This document shows, in pieces, positions 12,725 to 15,186 of a DNA stretch of 15,186 nucleotides (its first letter is position 1; each line of letters begins with the position of its first letter). The position numbers were made by a program, and so were the translations under genes. Origin of the DNA: Anaerolineales bacterium (GTDB lineage: Bacteria > Chloroflexota > Anaerolineae > Anaerolineales > DRMV01); contig JALSPT010000057.1 of NCBI GenBank assembly GCA_026985785.1, positions 1-15,186 of the forward strand. The letters run 5' to 3'. A model generated the notes under the pieces. The model did no database searches and was not told where the DNA came from. It saw nothing but the letters and a program-made list of their open reading frames with translations.

Positions 12725-14500
12725 TTAGTCACCAGCCTGGGCGGCGGCTTTTTGGCGGGCTTTGGAGAGCGATTTGAGCCCGTCGTAAGCCAGGACGATG
12801 GCCGTGATGGCCAGGAAGAGACCAATCAATCCGGCCACCGCGTTGCCGAAGGCGAAAGCCGCGCCGATGTCCGGTTTGGTCATCGCCTGGAACGACTTCC
12901 ACGCCACGACCAGCAAGGCGGCTACCGTGGTGATATACATGAACACTGCCGGCCAGAACGCCCAGGCGTATTTCTTGCCCTCATTGGCCAGCCAGATGGT
13001 GATGAGTAGCAACGCCAGCCCGGCAAACAACTGGTTGGCGCCGCCGAACAGCACCCAGATGCGTTGCCAGAAGGCCGTCCACAGGATGAGGAAGGTGAAC
13101 AGGATGGCAACGATGGTGCCGACGTGCGGGTTCTTGAAGGCGGGAATCTTGTCGCCTACCAGTTCAGCCGAGGCCACGCGCATGAAACGCAGCACCAGTT
13201 GCATCACCGTAAGCGCCATCACGGCCAGGAAGATGGCGCCGATCGCCCCGCCCATCGCCGGGGAGATGCCCGGAATCCATGACAGGAAACGGCTCATACC
13301 GTACATCCACACCGCGCCGGCTTTCACTTTGAGGAAGTACATGTTGTTGGCGTCGTAGATTACCGAGCCATCGGGTTTGGCGATCGCGGTGGCGGCGAAG
13401 ATCACGGCCAGTGTGGCCAGAATGGCCTCGGTGAACATCGCGCCCGCGCCGACCGGCAGGGCGTCGGTTTCCTTTTCCAACTGGCGCGCCGTGCCTGCGG
13501 TGGACACCAGCGAGTGCCAGCCCGAGATCGCGCCGCACGAGATGGTCACGAAGAGCATTGGCCACAGCCAGCCCAGTTTGGGTTGGTTCCAGGTGACGAA
13601 GGCCGGGATGTGAAAGGCGACGTCGGTGGTGCCGAAGATGGCTGCGATGGCCACGCCCAGCACCGAGCCGATCAGCCCCAGGGCCACGAACCAGAACGAG
13701 ACGTAGTTTACTGGCTGGGCAAAGCGCCAGATGGCGAGCACCGAGCCCAGGTAGCAGAAGGCCAGCGCCACGATGCCCCAGAAGAACACCGGCCAGGTCA
13801 TCGGGCCATAAGGGGTTTGGTAGAGGATGTGTTTGTCGCCCGTGCCTGCGAGGCCGTTGATGGCCTTGACGATGTTCTGCGCAGGGCCGGTGGTGCCCAG
13901 CCAGATGCCGACGAGGGCGATGAGCACCGTGATGATGGTGGTCATCACCAGGTCCATCTTCCAGCGGTAGGTCATCTGCCCGGCCAGGACGCCTGCGAGG
14001 GTGAGGATGAGCAGGCCGATGGGGACGACCGGGTTGGCCAGCAGGCCGGCCACCACAGCGCCAAAGGCACCCATGATGAGCAGCAGGTAGAAGTAGAGGA
14101 AGGTGAGCAGAATGCCACGGGCGCGCGGCGAGATGAATTTGTAGGCCAGCCCGCCCATTGTCAGGCCTTCATTACGCATGGCCATCATGGCCGCTGCGTA
14201 GTCCTGTACCCATCCGATGAAGAAAACGCCCAGCATTAGCCACAGGAAGGCGGGCAGCCAACCCCACTGCACGGCCACAATCGGCCCTACGATGGGCCCT
14301 AAGGCGGCAATGGATTTGAATTGGTAGCCGAAAAGCACGCTGCCGCTGGCGGGCATGAAGTCCACCCCGTCGTTGTACATCACTGCCGGGGTGGCCTTTT
14401 TGGGATTGGCCTGTACGATGTTGCGGTCAATGGCTGCAGCGTAAAATTTGTAGCCAATGACTACAATGGCAATTGCTACAATGAGAACAACGAGTGCCAT
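12725..14500 (-). CDS. cstA: CstA-family carbon starvation protein, peptide/pyruvate carrier
   Basis: A 591-residue inner-membrane protein of the CstA family, members of which import peptides or pyruvate, often under carbon limitation. There are many hydrophobic segments along the whole length. Family blocks are intact: YNDGVDFMPASGSVLFGYQF, then AALGPIVGPIVAVQWGWLP, SGWHSLVSTAGTARQLEKETDALPVGAG and VLFGGANQLFAGLAL. The length is shorter than E. coli CstA (about 700 residues) and close to the shorter bacterial forms. AAAGGAGG lies four bases before the ATG at 14500. The gene has its own consensus promoter 256 bases upstream, giving a long leader. It fits the peptide and amino-acid theme of the window; the exact substrate is unknown. 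Confidence 0.94.
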   Translation of the reverse strand: MALVVLIVAIAIVVIGYKFYAAAIDRNIVQANPKKATPAVMYNDGVDFMPASGSVLFGYQFKSIAALGPIVGPIVAVQWGWLPAFLWLMLGVFFIGWVQDYAAAMMAMRNEGLTMGGLAYKFISPRARGILLTFLYFYLLLIMGAFGAVVAGLLANPVVPIGLLILTLAGVLAGQMTYRWKMDLVMTTIITVLIALVGIWLGTTGPAQNIVKAINGLAGTGDKHILYQTPYGPMTWPVFFWGIVALAFCYLGSVLAIWRFAQPVNYVSFWFVALGLIGSVLGVAIAAIFGTTDVAFHIPAFVTWNQPKLGWLWPMLFVTISCGAISGWHSLVSTAGTARQLEKETDALPVGAGAMFTEAILATLAVIFAATAIAKPDGSVIYDANNMYFLKVKAGAVWMYGMSRFLSWIPGISPAMGGAIGAIFLAVMALTVMQLVLRFMRVASAELVGDKIPAFKNPHVGTIVAILFTFLILWTAFWQRIWVLFGGANQLFAGLALLLITIWLANEGKKYAWAFWPAVFMYITTVAALLVVAWKSFQAMTKPDIGAAFAFGNAVAGLIGLFLAITAIVLAYDGLKSLSKARQKAAAQAGD

Positions 14501-14755
14501 GGTTTCCTCCTTTGCTTACAAGGTGGTGCCATGCGGTAGAACCAAAGAGTCAGGATGAGAATGACGCTGTGAGGGGCTTGCAGGTGTTTTTGTTCGGTGC
14601 ACCTCCTTATTACCCAGATAATGGTTTTCCCCGTGGAATTTTGCTTTCTGGCCGGCGAAAAAATGTAGCCGCGCTCTCCATAAAGAGGAGTAAAGAAGGG
14701 ATGCCTATAAATTACAACACGAGTTCGCTCCACGCGTTGCGCACTACTCTTTCAT
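14501..14755 (-). other. Long untranslated leader of cstA
   Basis: The 329 bases between cstA and ylxP (14501-14829) contain no gene that I can support. Nearly 250 of them lie between the predicted transcription start (about 14749) and the cstA ATG. The leader has some short inverted repeats (for example CTCC at 14676-14679 with GGAG at 14687-14690), an SD-like AAGGAGG at 14608-14602 that is not followed by a well-spaced start codon, and the real SD next to cstA. I recognise no riboswitch class. The rest (14784-14829) is A/T-rich with T tracts on the minus strand but no stable stem. Confidence 0.5.
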
Positions 14756-14783
14756 TATTTAGAAAGAAGTGAAGAAATGTCAA
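14756..14783 (-). promoter_or_regulatory. Consensus promoter of cstA
   Basis: On the minus strand TTGACA (14783-14778), a 16-base spacer and TAAATA (14761-14756) form a good sigma-70-type promoter. It lies in an A/T-rich patch that contrasts with the surrounding GC-rich sequence. Confidence 0.75.
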
Positions 14784-14829
14784 GTGCTTTGGCTTGGGTG
14801 GAGTATAAAAAAGCCGTAAAAAGCGCTCC

Positions 14830-15114
14830 TTATCGCCATTCCAGCCGTTCCTTTTCAATCCATCCCCCTTGCCAGTGGGTTTCGGCCCAGGCTGTGACCT
14901 GTTGGAGCACGCGTTGGGCGTGGGCGGCGTCGTTGCTCACGATGGCGCAGGCAATCACGGCGCGTTGCCATTTGTCCTGTTCGCCGATTTCGGCTACGCT
15001 GACATTGAATTGCCTGTGCAAGCGATGGAGCAGCGGTTGGAGCCGGCGACGTTTTTCTTTTAGCGACCTGCAGCCAGGCAAGTGAAGCCACAAGGTCAAC
15101 AGGCCAAGATGCAT
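14830..15114 (-). CDS. ylxP: YlxP/DUF503 family protein
   Basis: A 94-residue protein of the DUF503 (YlxP) family. The signature is complete: an N-terminal strand MHLGLLTLWLHLPGCRSLKEKRR, then FNVSVAEIGEQDKWQRAVIACAIVSND and a C-terminal helix that carries AQRVLQQV. In Bacillus subtilis ylxP lies in the nusA-infB-rbfA region and the family is linked by context to translation or ribosome maturation, but its biochemical role is not settled. Here it stands apart from those genes. AAGGAG precedes the ATG at 15114 by eight bases, and a -35/-10 pair is present upstream. It is small and cytoplasmic, with no membrane segment. Confidence 0.93.
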   Translation of the reverse strand: MHLGLLTLWLHLPGCRSLKEKRRRLQPLLHRLHRQFNVSVAEIGEQDKWQRAVIACAIVSNDAAHAQRVLQQVTAWAETHWQGGWIEKERLEWR

Positions 15115-15146
15115 GGCAACTGCTCCTTAGAAGAATGGTGACTCAT

Positions 15147-15175
15147 AGTATAATGGAAGTGCAAACGTAAGACAA
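15147..15175 (-). promoter_or_regulatory. Probable promoter of ylxP, with an overlapping plus-strand TATAAT
   Basis: On the minus strand TTGTCT (15175-15170), 17 bases and TATACT (15152-15147) make a fair promoter 33 bases before the ylxP ATG. The same place reads TATAAT on the plus strand (15149-15154), which may serve a rightward gene beyond the window; no -35 fits for that direction. Confidence 0.55.
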
Positions 15176-15186
15176 ATTCCGTGCCC

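Noticed and set aside
14516..14602. Leader peptide of 28 codons (GTG start) ending just before the cstA SD
   Set aside because: The GTG touches the AAGGAG sequence with no spacer, and the peptide has no run of regulatory codons.
14476..14733. 85-codon minus-strand frame covering the cstA leader and overlapping the cstA start
   Set aside because: No SD before its ATG at 14733, no family features, and it ends inside the cstA gene in another frame.
14501..14749. Known riboswitch in the cstA leader
   Set aside because: No conserved core of any class I know could be identified by eye; an Rfam scan would settle it.

Overview
The window is about 15.2 kb of GC-rich bacterial chromosome, densely coded, with good Shine-Dalgarno sites and several recognisable -35/-10 promoters. 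The gene set (livM-livG-livF, an M32 carboxypeptidase, a CstA-type carrier, a paired ArsA/Get3-like ATPase operon, YlxP/DUF503), the GC-rich codon usage and the style of the proteins suggest a heterotrophic, peptide- and amino-acid-using member of the Chloroflexota (Anaerolineae-like). This placement is an inference from gene content, not a database result. I see no rRNA, tRNA, insertion sequence, integrase, CRISPR array or phage gene, and nothing suggests a mobile island.

Layout, left to right. (1) Plus strand, 2-2682: the end of a branched-chain amino acid ABC importer operon, with a permease (livM, cut by the window edge) and two ATPases (livG, livF). (2) Plus strand, 2701-4094: an extended -10 promoter overlapping a strong hairpin, then a HEAT-like repeat protein coupled to a YfcE-type metallophosphoesterase. 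(3) Plus strand, 4154-5240: a promoter, a monocistronic lipoprotein gene and a textbook intrinsic terminator. (4) Minus strand, 7215-5280: promoter, M32 carboxypeptidase, then a small cupin. (5) Minus strand, 9089-7299: a 97-residue membrane-associated protein, a membrane-anchored SAM methyltransferase and an SDR-fold protein that lacks the usual Tyr/Lys pair. (6) Plus strand, 9083-9795: a membrane-anchored protein of unknown function with its own consensus promoter, converging tail to tail on an unknown minus-strand gene (10286-9792). (7) Minus strand, 12618-10354: a tight operon of a 92-residue protein (paralogue of the one at 9089) and two ArsA/Get3-like ATPases, closed by an intrinsic terminator. 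(8) Minus strand, 14783-12725: a consensus promoter, a leader of about 250 nt, and cstA. (9) Minus strand, 15175-14830: promoter plus a ylxP/DUF503 gene.

The most interesting part is region 5 to 7. Two near-equal-length Get3-like ATPases with complementary defects in their nucleotide-binding motifs are co-transcribed with a small hydrophobic protein, and a close paralogue of that small protein sits about 3.3 kb away, two bases in front of a membrane-anchored methyltransferase. The ATPases have no cysteines, so neither arsenite binding as in ArsA nor the Get3 zinc site is possible. I propose, as inference only, a Get3-like heterodimer that works with this small protein family at the membrane.
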